Assembly (NCBI GenBank): GCA_963703355.1
Contig: OY969813.1
Span: forward strand, 3,348,001 to 3,412,000
Origin: Puia sp963703355
GTDB taxonomy: Bacteria > Bacteroidota > Bacteroidia > Chitinophagales > Chitinophagaceae
Direction: 5' to 3'
Length of the DNA stretch: 64,000 nt
Shown: in pieces, positions 17,001 through 24,335 of the stretch
Layout of the letters: every line of letters starts with the position of its first letter
Numbering within the stretch: position 1 is the stretch's first letter
Translations under genes and position numbers: made by a program
Notes under the pieces: model-generated
Seen by the model: only the letters and a program-made list of their open reading frames with translations
What the model was told of the DNA's origin: nothing
The model's database searches: none

Positions 17001-17772
17001 CCAGTCGCAGTTGATTCAATCGGAAAAAATGGCTTCACTCGGAGAACTCACTGCCGGCATTGCACATGAAATTCAAAATCCGCTAAACTTTGTAAACAAT
17101 TTTTCTGATGTGAATACGGAATTGATCGATGAGATCACCGAAGCTATTGACGCCGGTAATTTTGAAGAAGCGAAGGAACTGATGGCAAGTATCCGGGATA
17201 ATGAAGTAAAGATCAAGTATCATGGTCATCGTGCTGAGGCGATTGTAAAAAGTATGCTGCAACATTCCAGGATTAGTACGGGTCAGATGGAGCCCGTGGA
17301 GATCAATGCGCTGGCAGATGAATATCTGAGACTTTCTTATCATGGACTTCGTGCGAAAGATAAATCCTTCAATGCTAACATGCTGACGGATTTTGATCCG
17401 GCCGTGGGAAAAATAAACATCAATCAGCAGGATATCGGTCGGGTGTTATTGAACTTATATAACAATGCTTTTTATGCTGTAAATGAAAAGAAGAAACAAC
17501 ATCCTGAAGGATATGAACCAACAATTACCGTAAATACGAAACGAATGGGTGACAGGGTTGCTATTACCGTAAAAGACAATGGCAACGGCATTCCCCAAAA
17601 AGTAGTTGATAAAATATTCCAGCCGTTTTTTACTACAAAACCTGCGGGACAGGGAACCGGGTTGGGTTTGAGTATGAGTTATGATATTGTCAAAGCTCAT
17701 AAGGGAGAATTGAAAGTGAATACGCAGGAAGGGGAAGGGTCAGCATTTGTGATGATACTACCTTTAATTTAA
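14017..17772 (+). CDS. Two-propeller Y_Y_Y sensor histidine kinase
   Basis: The 1251-residue protein carries about thirteen WIG/WIA-type propeller repeats (for example DYSGRIWIGTQ, DSSGNIWIGN, DVKGNIWIGTN) from ~160 to ~720, enough for two seven-bladed propellers. A Y_Y_Y domain follows (~840-925), then WWKTWWAY and one membrane helix, a coiled coil, and a full kinase core. His1017 lies in GIAHEIQNPLNF; N, G1 (DNGNGIP), F (FFTTKPAG) and G2 (GTGLGLS) boxes are intact. This is the sensor half of a hybrid two-component system, without receiver or AraC domains. The N-terminus is unusual: SLVWLGAC looks like a lipobox. The ATG at 14050 is an equally good start. The lipoprotein gene 23 bases downstream may be cotranscribed. 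Confidence 0.93.
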   Translation: MFERTKTLNLGMPPRAYAIVKTLFVVVSLVWLGACRNKVEDIPIPNEAQGFSASFRAAQYSEPKKLNWTVKATGVKPLVKKFDFDKLPVSVYDSSDFLKFPAPPVYNHFYLDSIPSRPFNLYALPSKSFRFRIQILEQPKLIFKTSKPHIVHSASGLLYEFGEPLAGTHITCIFKDSRGLLWIANQQGLFRYDGETLSLIISAGFVPSVYTMIEDYSGRIWIGTQGNGIIILDTHAGIFRQISLAQGLNSNAIGRMVTDNQGRYWVAEASSNTSDGVDVIDADSLTIRHISKKEGLVSDYVTGIARDSSGNIWIGNIQSGVDIFDLRNNSIKNLGISNGLNMNVVSSILIDKKKRIWLAGFNADISMIDLQNQMITQYYKDPNLKKVMVWDMTEDNKGNIWTATYGNGVNGRGVYVIDPIKERIKNINLSGGLSSFDVEWITEDGPGQIWIGTTAGLNMFNRNGRNIQHIGKAETGCVYMDSKGLIWIGTSYNGIDILDRATGLIKTLSSEYGLPNDSLEYINEKNGEILICSNGGLDIIDSVRKTMRHYGKKQGFTNDLVANFMPDAKGNIWIGNNNGFNGFDLLDEKNGIIEHIDIPNATKKVPGISDFKQDEQGMIWIAFNSGEVGIIDPVNKTIKYLLDAIETLDVNNMELLPDVKGNIWIGTNTGIYVVTKKRDSVFRISTRQGLINNDILSLNQYAGKIYAGTRGGLSVIYLHDSGFQKNWEIKSFGSTDGVRKLANTIESDYVAKNGDFIWGDIGLTIIKNSSNRNTISPVYITGFDIFNQSQYFPDRAWPDINDNDTIWSARKDSFYFKNKPPSELNQSFPRYATWDSVAEPYHLPVNLKLPYDNNYLQFHFVQADLGSHDATQYQYILEGADKKWGEVTNNTYSQNYLNLPAGDYIFKVTARSKDSEWGTPASFSFSINPPWWKTWWAYAIMGLVVVFLIGGIINYRSKQLLRENSVLEERVATRTRELKVEKEKAEVTLAELKSTQSQLIQSEKMASLGELTAGIAHEIQNPLNFVNNFSDVNTELIDEITEAIDAGNFEEAKELMASIRDNEVKIKYHGHRAEAIVKSMLQHSRISTGQMEPVEINALADEYLRLSYHGLRAKDKSFNANMLTDFDPAVGKININQQDIGRVLLNLYNNAFYAVNEKKKQHPEGYEPTITVNTKRMGDRVAITVKDNGNGIPQKVVDKIFQPFFTTKPAGQGTGLGLSMSYDIVKAHKGELKVNTQEGEGSAFVMILPLI

Positions 17773-17795
17773 ATAATTCCATTTGTTTTATTTGA

Positions 17796-18602
17796 ATGTG
17801 TATGCGAAAAATGATTCCTTCATATTATTTGTTTTTGTTGCCGGCCTGTTTATTGATTTCATGCGTCAACACAAAAAAGTTAGACTCCGTGTATGTTTAT
17901 AAAAAACAGATTATCTATGAAGGGAAAACGGATATCAATGGAAGGAATATTATTTTAAGGGACAGTATCACTGCGCCTCTTATTATAAAAATTACGAAGA
18001 AGGACAGCTTTATGGCTATCACGAAATATGAAGGTGAATTGAGATCTGATACATTCCGAACAAATGTTATTCGTCCTACTTACCAGGGATTATTTTTTCC
18101 CTACTACGACACTGCAACAGCCGGTAAATCGACGTTCGTGGGTAGTAAGAAATTAAAATATATCTCTACGAGTCCTGTTTTCCAGGCACTGACCATTCCT
18201 CTGAAAGTAAGATTCGGACAGGCTTCAATGCCTTATGAAGCCGAAGGCTCTATAAATTTTGGTGTGGCATTTGGGTGGAAATTCACGCATCATGAATATG
18301 AAAATTTCTATCACAGAAAAACCGGATTATTTGTTAGCAACGAAAACAATCATTATAGTATCACACCGGGCATATTTGTTGGTCCGGCTGTAGTAGAATT
18401 AACCACGCAAAATAGTCTCGTTTCCGCCGATCGTAATGTGTTGAGTTTTTCTTATGGGGCCATGCTGGTATTCGGAATCAACAGACTGAATATTGGTTTG
18501 GCGCTTGGATTCGACAATGCGGTGGGTAACAGGAATGAGGACTGGATCTACCAGGGTGCGCCGTGGATGGGATTCACGATTTCGTTTGATTTGATACAAT
18601 AG
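17796..18602 (+). CDS. Putative lipoprotein, outer-membrane-like, unknown function
   Basis: The 268-residue protein has a clear lipoprotein signal (FLLPACLLISC). The mature part alternates hydrophobic and polar residues in its last 100 residues, with aromatic belts (FGVAFGWKFTHHEYENFY, MLVFGINRLNIGLALGF, MGFTISFDLI). That pattern suits a small beta-barrel or an outer-membrane-associated sheet. No family is recognised. It follows the sensor kinase by only 23 bases and could act with it as a periplasmic or outer-membrane input component; this is inference from position. The ATG at 17802 is an alternative start. Confidence 0.72.
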   Translation: MCMRKMIPSYYLFLLPACLLISCVNTKKLDSVYVYKKQIIYEGKTDINGRNIILRDSITAPLIIKITKKDSFMAITKYEGELRSDTFRTNVIRPTYQGLFFPYYDTATAGKSTFVGSKKLKYISTSPVFQALTIPLKVRFGQASMPYEAEGSINFGVAFGWKFTHHEYENFYHRKTGLFVSNENNHYSITPGIFVGPAVVELTTQNSLVSADRNVLSFSYGAMLVFGINRLNIGLALGFDNAVGNRNEDWIYQGAPWMGFTISFDLIQ

Positions 18603-18864
18603 ATCTGCTTACTGATTGATTTTCCTGATGACCCTGCTTCATCTGAATTCGTTGCATTACTAAATATGAATCAAAATCGATTTTATAACCAGATGAGTCA
18701 CAATATTATTCAAAGTAGATTTTAGAATATATGTTCTAATTCTCCTTTTTTAACGAAATATTGTCACGATAATACCTGCTGATCTTCGTTTTTTTGTGTC
18801 GGACAGCCCATTTTAGCGCTAAGGGCATGAGTTTTGCACCATTTGAGGTAGAAAACTCACAGGA

Positions 18865-19506
18865 ATGGTTAAGCGAATACTGGCATCATTAATATGCCTG
18901 TGTTTATTGTTTGGTTGTAAATCGGGCGAGGATTATTTGTCGGAGGGTCAGATACAGATTTCCGAAGGTAATTTCCAGGGCGCCCTGATGACGTTTGAAA
19001 AAGCGATACAAATAAATCCTTTTCTTAAAGACGCGTATATTCAAAAAGGTATCTGCCATACGAATTTGAATCAGTGTGATTCTGCATTGAGTGTTTACAG
19101 CAGGTTGTTGAATTTGTATCCTGATAATACAGCCGCCTATTATTATTCCGGTATCTGCAAATACAGTCAGAAAAAATTTAAAGAAGCCATTCAGTTTTTT
19201 GACAAAGCCATCGACTCAAAAGGCGGATTTAATATTTCCGACACAACGAGCATTCAGGCGCTGATTGATCTCAATAAAGACAATTTTGAAAGTGAATTAC
19301 CGGAGATGGATATTCCTGCAAGGGAAATTCTATATGACCGGGGTATGGCTTATTATAAAGCGGGACAGATTAAAAATGCCTGGTCTGATTTTAACGACTG
19401 TATCATTCAGCAATACAATACCAGCACCAGTTATCATATGATCAGTCTTTGCAGAGAGTGGGGGGCGAACAGGCGATATGGCCGTGTGACGTTGTCTACC
19501 TATTAA
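18865..19506 (+). CDS. TPR-repeat lipoprotein
   Basis: This 213-residue protein has a lipobox (LICLCLLFGCKSG) followed by at least three TPR units: GNFQGALMTFEKAIQINP, NQCDSALSVYSRLLNLYP and KKFKEAIQFFDKAID, and a partial fourth (YKAGQIKNAWSDFNDCI). TPR lipoproteins scaffold envelope complexes. The last ~20 residues (after ISLC) stop resembling a TPR and are basic, directly after a run of six G residues (about 19461-19466), so a frameshift at that run is possible. It precedes the macroglobulin-like gene by 30 bases and may share its transcript. Confidence 0.8.
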   Translation: MVKRILASLICLCLLFGCKSGEDYLSEGQIQISEGNFQGALMTFEKAIQINPFLKDAYIQKGICHTNLNQCDSALSVYSRLLNLYPDNTAAYYYSGICKYSQKKFKEAIQFFDKAIDSKGGFNISDTTSIQALIDLNKDNFESELPEMDIPAREILYDRGMAYYKAGQIKNAWSDFNDCIIQQYNTSTSYHMISLCREWGANRRYGRVTLSTY

Positions 19507-19536
19507 GTAGTAACTTTAGGTACCAAAACGAATGTT

Positions 19537-21987
19537 ATGCCTGCCAGAAAATTTTCTACAGTTTTCCTGTCCCTGCTTTTTATTGGTGGTTCCATATATT
19601 CCCAGCAGACACAAACCATTTTAATCGATCATTTAGCGGGTAATTTTATAAAAAGCCTTCGGAAAAATCCAAGGGAGAAAGTCTTTGTGGATACCGACAA
19701 ATGGTTTTATGCAGCGGGCGAAACGGTCTGGTTTAAAGTTTACAGTTTTGATGCGCTTTCACTGAGACCGGAGAAATTTGGTAAAAATCTGTTTCTGGAT
19801 CTTGTAAACGACAAAGACAGTGTGGTCAGTCAGGTGTTGTTGAATAGTCTGGAAAATAAAACGGCTGGCAGTTTTGTACTGCCTGCCACGCTCAAAGAAG
19901 GATATTACTGGCTGCGGGCTTTTAACAGAAATATGCTGGAACATGATACCAGCGGAATTTTCGTGAAGCCCGTATATGTTCTCAATCCAAACAGACAGGA
20001 CCCACGTTCGTTATCTGACAATTCAAGATCTTCAGCCGGTAGCGATGATACCGCCGCACCCCATATTGTTTTTTTCCCTGAAGGGGGTTCTATCATTGCC
20101 GGCACCACGGCCACTGTTGCGTTTCGCGCATCAGACTCACAAGGCAATCCATTGGAAGTTTCGGGATGGATAACAGATACGAGGGACAGCACCGCTGCAA
20201 CTTTCAAAACTACCTTGCCGGGATTGGGAGCATTCAGTTTTGATGCCTGGAATCCCAGAAAATATTTCGCGCATATCAAATGGAAGAACAATCAGGTGGT
20301 TACGTATCCTCTTCCGCGAATCAATCAATTTGCTACGCAGATATCACTGACAGATCAGACCGTTACAGATTTCAAAGTCAGAATATCACAGGGAGATTCG
20401 CTTTATCATAAAAATAAAACGACCTATTTATTGGGAGTAAGTCGCGATAGTTTGTGTTATGCAGCGAGTGGAACAGATATGTATGACCTGGTGATTCCCA
20501 AATCGGGCTTTCCAAAAGGAAGGGCCACACTTTATTTATTTGATGAACAATTTCAGATAGTCAGTCAGCGATCTGTTTTTGTAGATACGGGGACTACGAA
20601 GGTTGAAATGCAGCCTGATAAACTGAACTATGGCCAGAGAGGAAAAGTGAAACTGGATATCAGCGCATTGCAGGGTGGCAGTCATCCTGTATTTGCACTG
20701 TTTTCTCTTTCGGTAACTGACGATCAATATTCAAGTCCGTTGGCTACGGAAGATTTCCTTGCCGGATTTAATCAGGATAATGTGGTACTTCCCGAAGCGG
20801 GTGCGTATACAGGTCCTGGCTGGCAGAAAAAATATACGACCAAGGAAACAGATCTTATCATGTTGGTGCAGAAAAATCAATATGCCGACTGGAAAATAAC
20901 GGATGCGAACGAACCCGCCTATGCTTCAGCTGAAGACCCTGACAGTAATTTGTTGAATATAAGGGGAACAGTTGTTAGTAAAAAAGGACAGCCAATGACA
21001 GGAGCCACCGTGTATCTTCTTTCCAAAAAGAAAGGTGACTTACAAAATGAAGTAACAGATGCCAATGGACATTTTGCTTTCCGTGTGCCGGACTATGAAG
21101 ACGGGGATCAGTTTAATCTGAAAGTGACCAATGCAAAAGGAAATGGTATTGAAGGATCGGTGATCCTGGATAAATTTGCCTTCCCTCAGTTTTCAACGCC
21201 GAAACAACTGAAGAAAAGATTTGATGCCGCAGACATTGCGATCATCCGTCATTTTAAATCCAGACAACCGGATTCAACTTCTTTTGCAAATGCAACCAGC
21301 ACATTGAAACCTGTTACTGTGAAGGGTGGAAGACCTGGTGCGGCGACTTACGATCAAAGTAAAAGAGTCAGTAGTACTTCCTACATTATTACAAGCGACC
21401 AGTTAAATGATGGCGATCCGAACGCACTGATCAATGCCATTAAAAATGTGCCGGGTTTAAATACAGGCATGACATCCGTGTCTATGGGTGCGGCCGGTCT
21501 TTCCATGAGTAACAGTTATTTGGTTATATTGGATGGCGTTTCATATACAGGAAGTGCAGGCAACGAAGTGCTGAATTCCGTAAATCCTCTGCAGGTTGAT
21601 TTTGTGGAAATACTTAAAGGACCTGAAGCCGCTTATTATGGAGTTGAAGCGGGCAGTGGTGTTATCATTATCAATACTATTAACAAAATAAAAGACGTGG
21701 CGGTCGTTGACGACAAAGGAGCGGCGACGATATTTCCGAGAGGGTATGCTAAACTAACGGAATTCCTTTCTCCGGATTATGATAAAAAGGAAAAAAACAA
21801 AGAATCCTCTTTTCCTGATCTGCGATCTACGATTTACTGGAAACCGGAATTGTTAACCGATCCGAATGGTAAAGCAACGGTTAGTTTTTTTGCGGCAGAT
21901 GCCAATACATTGTATACGGCCAGTTTATTTGGAGTAACTTCAGGTGGCGAGCTCGTTTACAAACAGACTAAAATCAAGAGGCAATAA
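19537..21987 (+). CDS. Macroglobulin-like surface protein with embedded TonB plug domain
   Basis: This 816-residue exported protein (signal peptide ending IYSQQ) starts with an MG2-like domain: KVFVDTDKWFYAAGETVWFK is the usual first strand pair. Further immunoglobulin-like macroglobulin domains follow. Residues ~475-560 form a carboxypeptidase-regulatory-like domain (GTVVSKKGQPMTGATVYLLS). Residues ~590-720 resemble a TonB-receptor plug (NALINAIKNVPGLNTG, SYLVILDGVSYTGSA, VEILKGPEAAYYGVEAGSGV). The last ~70 residues return to macroglobulin style (TIYWKPELLTDPNGKATVSF). There is no beta-barrel, so it is not itself a transporter. The role is unknown; the adjacent DUF5687/ABC pair starts 3 bases later. 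Confidence 0.87.
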   Translation: MPARKFSTVFLSLLFIGGSIYSQQTQTILIDHLAGNFIKSLRKNPREKVFVDTDKWFYAAGETVWFKVYSFDALSLRPEKFGKNLFLDLVNDKDSVVSQVLLNSLENKTAGSFVLPATLKEGYYWLRAFNRNMLEHDTSGIFVKPVYVLNPNRQDPRSLSDNSRSSAGSDDTAAPHIVFFPEGGSIIAGTTATVAFRASDSQGNPLEVSGWITDTRDSTAATFKTTLPGLGAFSFDAWNPRKYFAHIKWKNNQVVTYPLPRINQFATQISLTDQTVTDFKVRISQGDSLYHKNKTTYLLGVSRDSLCYAASGTDMYDLVIPKSGFPKGRATLYLFDEQFQIVSQRSVFVDTGTTKVEMQPDKLNYGQRGKVKLDISALQGGSHPVFALFSLSVTDDQYSSPLATEDFLAGFNQDNVVLPEAGAYTGPGWQKKYTTKETDLIMLVQKNQYADWKITDANEPAYASAEDPDSNLLNIRGTVVSKKGQPMTGATVYLLSKKKGDLQNEVTDANGHFAFRVPDYEDGDQFNLKVTNAKGNGIEGSVILDKFAFPQFSTPKQLKKRFDAADIAIIRHFKSRQPDSTSFANATSTLKPVTVKGGRPGAATYDQSKRVSSTSYIITSDQLNDGDPNALINAIKNVPGLNTGMTSVSMGAAGLSMSNSYLVILDGVSYTGSAGNEVLNSVNPLQVDFVEILKGPEAAYYGVEAGSGVIIINTINKIKDVAVVDDKGAATIFPRGYAKLTEFLSPDYDKKEKNKESSFPDLRSTIYWKPELLTDPNGKATVSFFAADANTLYTASLFGVTSGGELVYKQTKIKRQ

Positions 21988-21990
21988 TAG

Positions 21991-23466
21991 ATGATTCTTA
22001 CGCTGTGGTCCCATCAGTGGAAGTCATTCTGGAGATCTTCTTCGGCCGGCAGAGGTCTCGCGATTCAGATTTTTATCGGATTTGTTGTATTGTACTTTCT
22101 GTCCGTCGGCATCATGCTGGGGCTGAATCTTAAAGTTATCATCGAAAAGATAAATCCGGGTCAGGATTCGGTGAAAGTCGTTTCAGGTTTTTTACTTTAT
22201 TACTTTGCCTTCGACTTTATCTTCAGGTTTATGCTGCAGGATTTGCCTGCGCTTACTATAAAACCATATCTGATTCAGCGGGTAAAAAGATCGGAGCTTA
22301 TTCGTTTTCTGAATATCAGGTCCCTGCTGAATATTTTTAATCTGCTTCCTCTCATTCTTTTTTTCCCATTTGTGATAACTGTTATTGGCCCGAGATCGGC
22401 AACTGCAATGGCAGCTTATCTGATAGCGATCGGTTTCCTAACCATTGTGAATAATTATCTGGTCCTGTATTTAAAGAGAAAAATAGTATTGAATAACTGG
22501 TGGTTATTTGGTTTGGTTATTTTATGTGTGATGATTGGCATGGCAGATCATTTTAATATACTTTCACTTAGTAAGCTTTCGACTTTTCTCTTTTCAATAT
22601 TAATGCGCCGTCCCTGGTTATGCATTTTTGCGGTGGCCGCGGCCGTTATTGTTTATTTGAATAATTATTATTTTCTCCTCAACAATCTCTACCTGGAGGA
22701 AATGGAAGGAAAGCAAAAAAGAAGAAAGACGGCAAATTTTTATTTTCTCGGTAAATACGGACTAACGGGCGAGTTGGTCTTACTGGATTTAAAACTGATA
22801 TGGAGAAATAAACGCCCGAGGACAATGATCTTTTATTCACTGATATTTATTTTTTATGGATTCTTTTTTTATAACCCTGCCGTTATAGCGAATCCATCGC
22901 GGTGGTGGTATCTTGTGTTTGGTGGATTATTTGTAACGGGCCTGTCTGTTTTTAACTATGGGTCTTTTCTGTTTGCATGGCAAAGCAGCTTTTTCGACGG
23001 GTTGATGGGTTCTAATCTTCCGATTATAATTTACCTGAAGGGGAAGTGGATTCTTCTGAGTACAATGTCTACCATTCTTTTTTTAATAACCACCTTCTAT
23101 GGAATCATGGATTGGAGGATATTCATTATTCAAGTTGCGTGCTTCCTGTATAATATAGGAGTCAACGTTATATTGATGATATATCTGGCAACCTGGAATT
23201 ATAAAAAAATGGATCTTAGCAGAGGAAGTATGATGAACTATCAGGCATCCGGCATTATACAATGGTTATTCAGCTCATTAATGATTGCACTTCCGATATT
23301 TATCTATTTTATATTCCGTTTGCTCGCGGGTGGATGGGGTGGGGTATTGGCAATTGGAATATTTGGACTCGCCAATTTATTCATGCGTGAATGGTGGCTT
23401 CGATTTATTGTTGCTGGTTTTGAAAAAAGAAAATATCTGATATTAAAAGGTTTCAGAGAATCATAA
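21991..23466 (+). CDS. DUF5687 family multi-spanning membrane protein (ABC permease)
   Basis: The 491-residue protein has around ten hydrophobic helices and begins with a cytoplasmic N-terminus WSHQWKSFWRSSSAGRG, typical of DUF5687. It has no ATPase motif. DUF5687 proteins are taken to be the membrane half of an ABC exporter; the ATPase gene begins 3 bases after its stop, and together they probably form the transporter. The substrate is unknown. The preceding macroglobulin-plug gene ends 3 bases before its start, so the three genes read as one operon. Confidence 0.85.
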   Translation: MILTLWSHQWKSFWRSSSAGRGLAIQIFIGFVVLYFLSVGIMLGLNLKVIIEKINPGQDSVKVVSGFLLYYFAFDFIFRFMLQDLPALTIKPYLIQRVKRSELIRFLNIRSLLNIFNLLPLILFFPFVITVIGPRSATAMAAYLIAIGFLTIVNNYLVLYLKRKIVLNNWWLFGLVILCVMIGMADHFNILSLSKLSTFLFSILMRRPWLCIFAVAAAVIVYLNNYYFLLNNLYLEEMEGKQKRRKTANFYFLGKYGLTGELVLLDLKLIWRNKRPRTMIFYSLIFIFYGFFFYNPAVIANPSRWWYLVFGGLFVTGLSVFNYGSFLFAWQSSFFDGLMGSNLPIIIYLKGKWILLSTMSTILFLITTFYGIMDWRIFIIQVACFLYNIGVNVILMIYLATWNYKKMDLSRGSMMNYQASGIIQWLFSSLMIALPIFIYFIFRLLAGGWGGVLAIGIFGLANLFMREWWLRFIVAGFEKRKYLILKGFRES

Positions 23467-23469
23467 AAA

Positions 23470-24165
23470 ATGATCCAAGTAAATAATCTGGGAAAGGCTT
23501 ACGGAGGAATTATTGTAGTTGACATTCCTTCGCTTGTGATTAATAAAGGCGAAACCGTCGGACTGGTTGGAAACAACGGGGCTGGTAAAACAACCTTCTT
23601 TCGGCTGATGCTTGATCTTATTAAAGCAGAGAGAGGAGAAATTCTTTCAAAAGCTGATAATGTTGCTTTGAACGAATCGTGGAAATCATACACGGCTGCT
23701 TATCTCGATGAAGGATTTCTCATTGGTTATCTCACTCCTGAAGAGTATTTATATTTTGTGGGCAGTTTGCATAACAAATCCAAATCCGACATAAACGAAT
23801 TGCTGAAAGGCTACGAGCGTTTTTTTGATGGCGCTGTATTAGGGGCAGGGAAATACATCCGGGATCTTTCGAAAGGAAATCAGTTCAAGCTGGGTATCGT
23901 TGCCTGCCTGATACAAGAGCCCGAATTACTTATATTGGATGAGCCATTTGCGAATCTGGATCCTACAACACAAATGCGGCTGATAGACATGTTACGGGAA
24001 CTTGGACAACAGCAAGAGATGACCATTTTGATAAGCAGTCATGATCTGAATCATATCACCAATGTCTGTTCGCGGATCATGCTTATGGAACGGGGGAAGA
24101 TTATCCGGGATGAACCGACAAGCGACCAAACGCTGAAAGAACTGGAGAACTATTTTAAGATTTGA
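23470..24165 (+). CDS. ABC transporter ATP-binding protein
   Basis: This 231-residue protein has a Walker A motif (GLVGNNGAGKTTFF, about residues 33-46), the signature loop as LSKGNQFKLG, and Walker B LLILDEPFANLDP followed by the switch His in ISSHDLNH. All residues needed for ATP hydrolysis are present; LSKGN is a common variant of LSGGQ. It should dimerise and drive the DUF5687 membrane partner encoded just upstream. Short length and absence of extra domains are normal for this class. A palindromic element and a TonB receptor gene follow, so the operon probably ends here. Confidence 0.93.
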   Translation: MIQVNNLGKAYGGIIVVDIPSLVINKGETVGLVGNNGAGKTTFFRLMLDLIKAERGEILSKADNVALNESWKSYTAAYLDEGFLIGYLTPEEYLYFVGSLHNKSKSDINELLKGYERFFDGAVLGAGKYIRDLSKGNQFKLGIVACLIQEPELLILDEPFANLDPTTQMRLIDMLRELGQQQEMTILISSHDLNHITNVCSRIMLMERGKIIRDEPTSDQTLKELENYFKI

Positions 24166-24229
24166 TGGAAACATTCTACTGTTAAAAAAATTAACAAATC
24201 CTTTTTTTAACGCAAAGCCGCGCCGGCAC

Positions 24230-24253
24230 TGTATCCATTGTCCTATGGATACA
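24230..24253. promoter_or_regulatory. Perfect 9-bp inverted repeat upstream of a TonB receptor gene
   Basis: TGTATCCAT (24230-24238) and ATGGATACA (24245-24253) are perfect reverse complements around a 6-base loop (TGTCCT). No T-tract follows, so it does not look like a terminator. It lies 83-106 bases before the receptor start and could be an operator or an RNA hairpin in the leader. Confidence 0.5.
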
Positions 24254-24335
24254 AATTCCAGGTTGTTTACTTTAGTCGTTGATTGAATAAGCGCCTGTTG
24301 GGATACTTTTGAACAGCTAACACAATTTGGAACTG

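Noticed and set aside
23860..23900. Degenerate ABC signature (LSKGN) as a sign of an inactive ATPase
   Set aside because: LSKGN is a common natural variant, and Walker A, Walker B and switch His are intact.
24181..24211. GTTAAAAAAA ... TTTTTTTAAC inverted repeat after the ABC gene as a terminator
   Set aside because: The stem is almost entirely A/T and has no GC core, so stable termination is doubtful.
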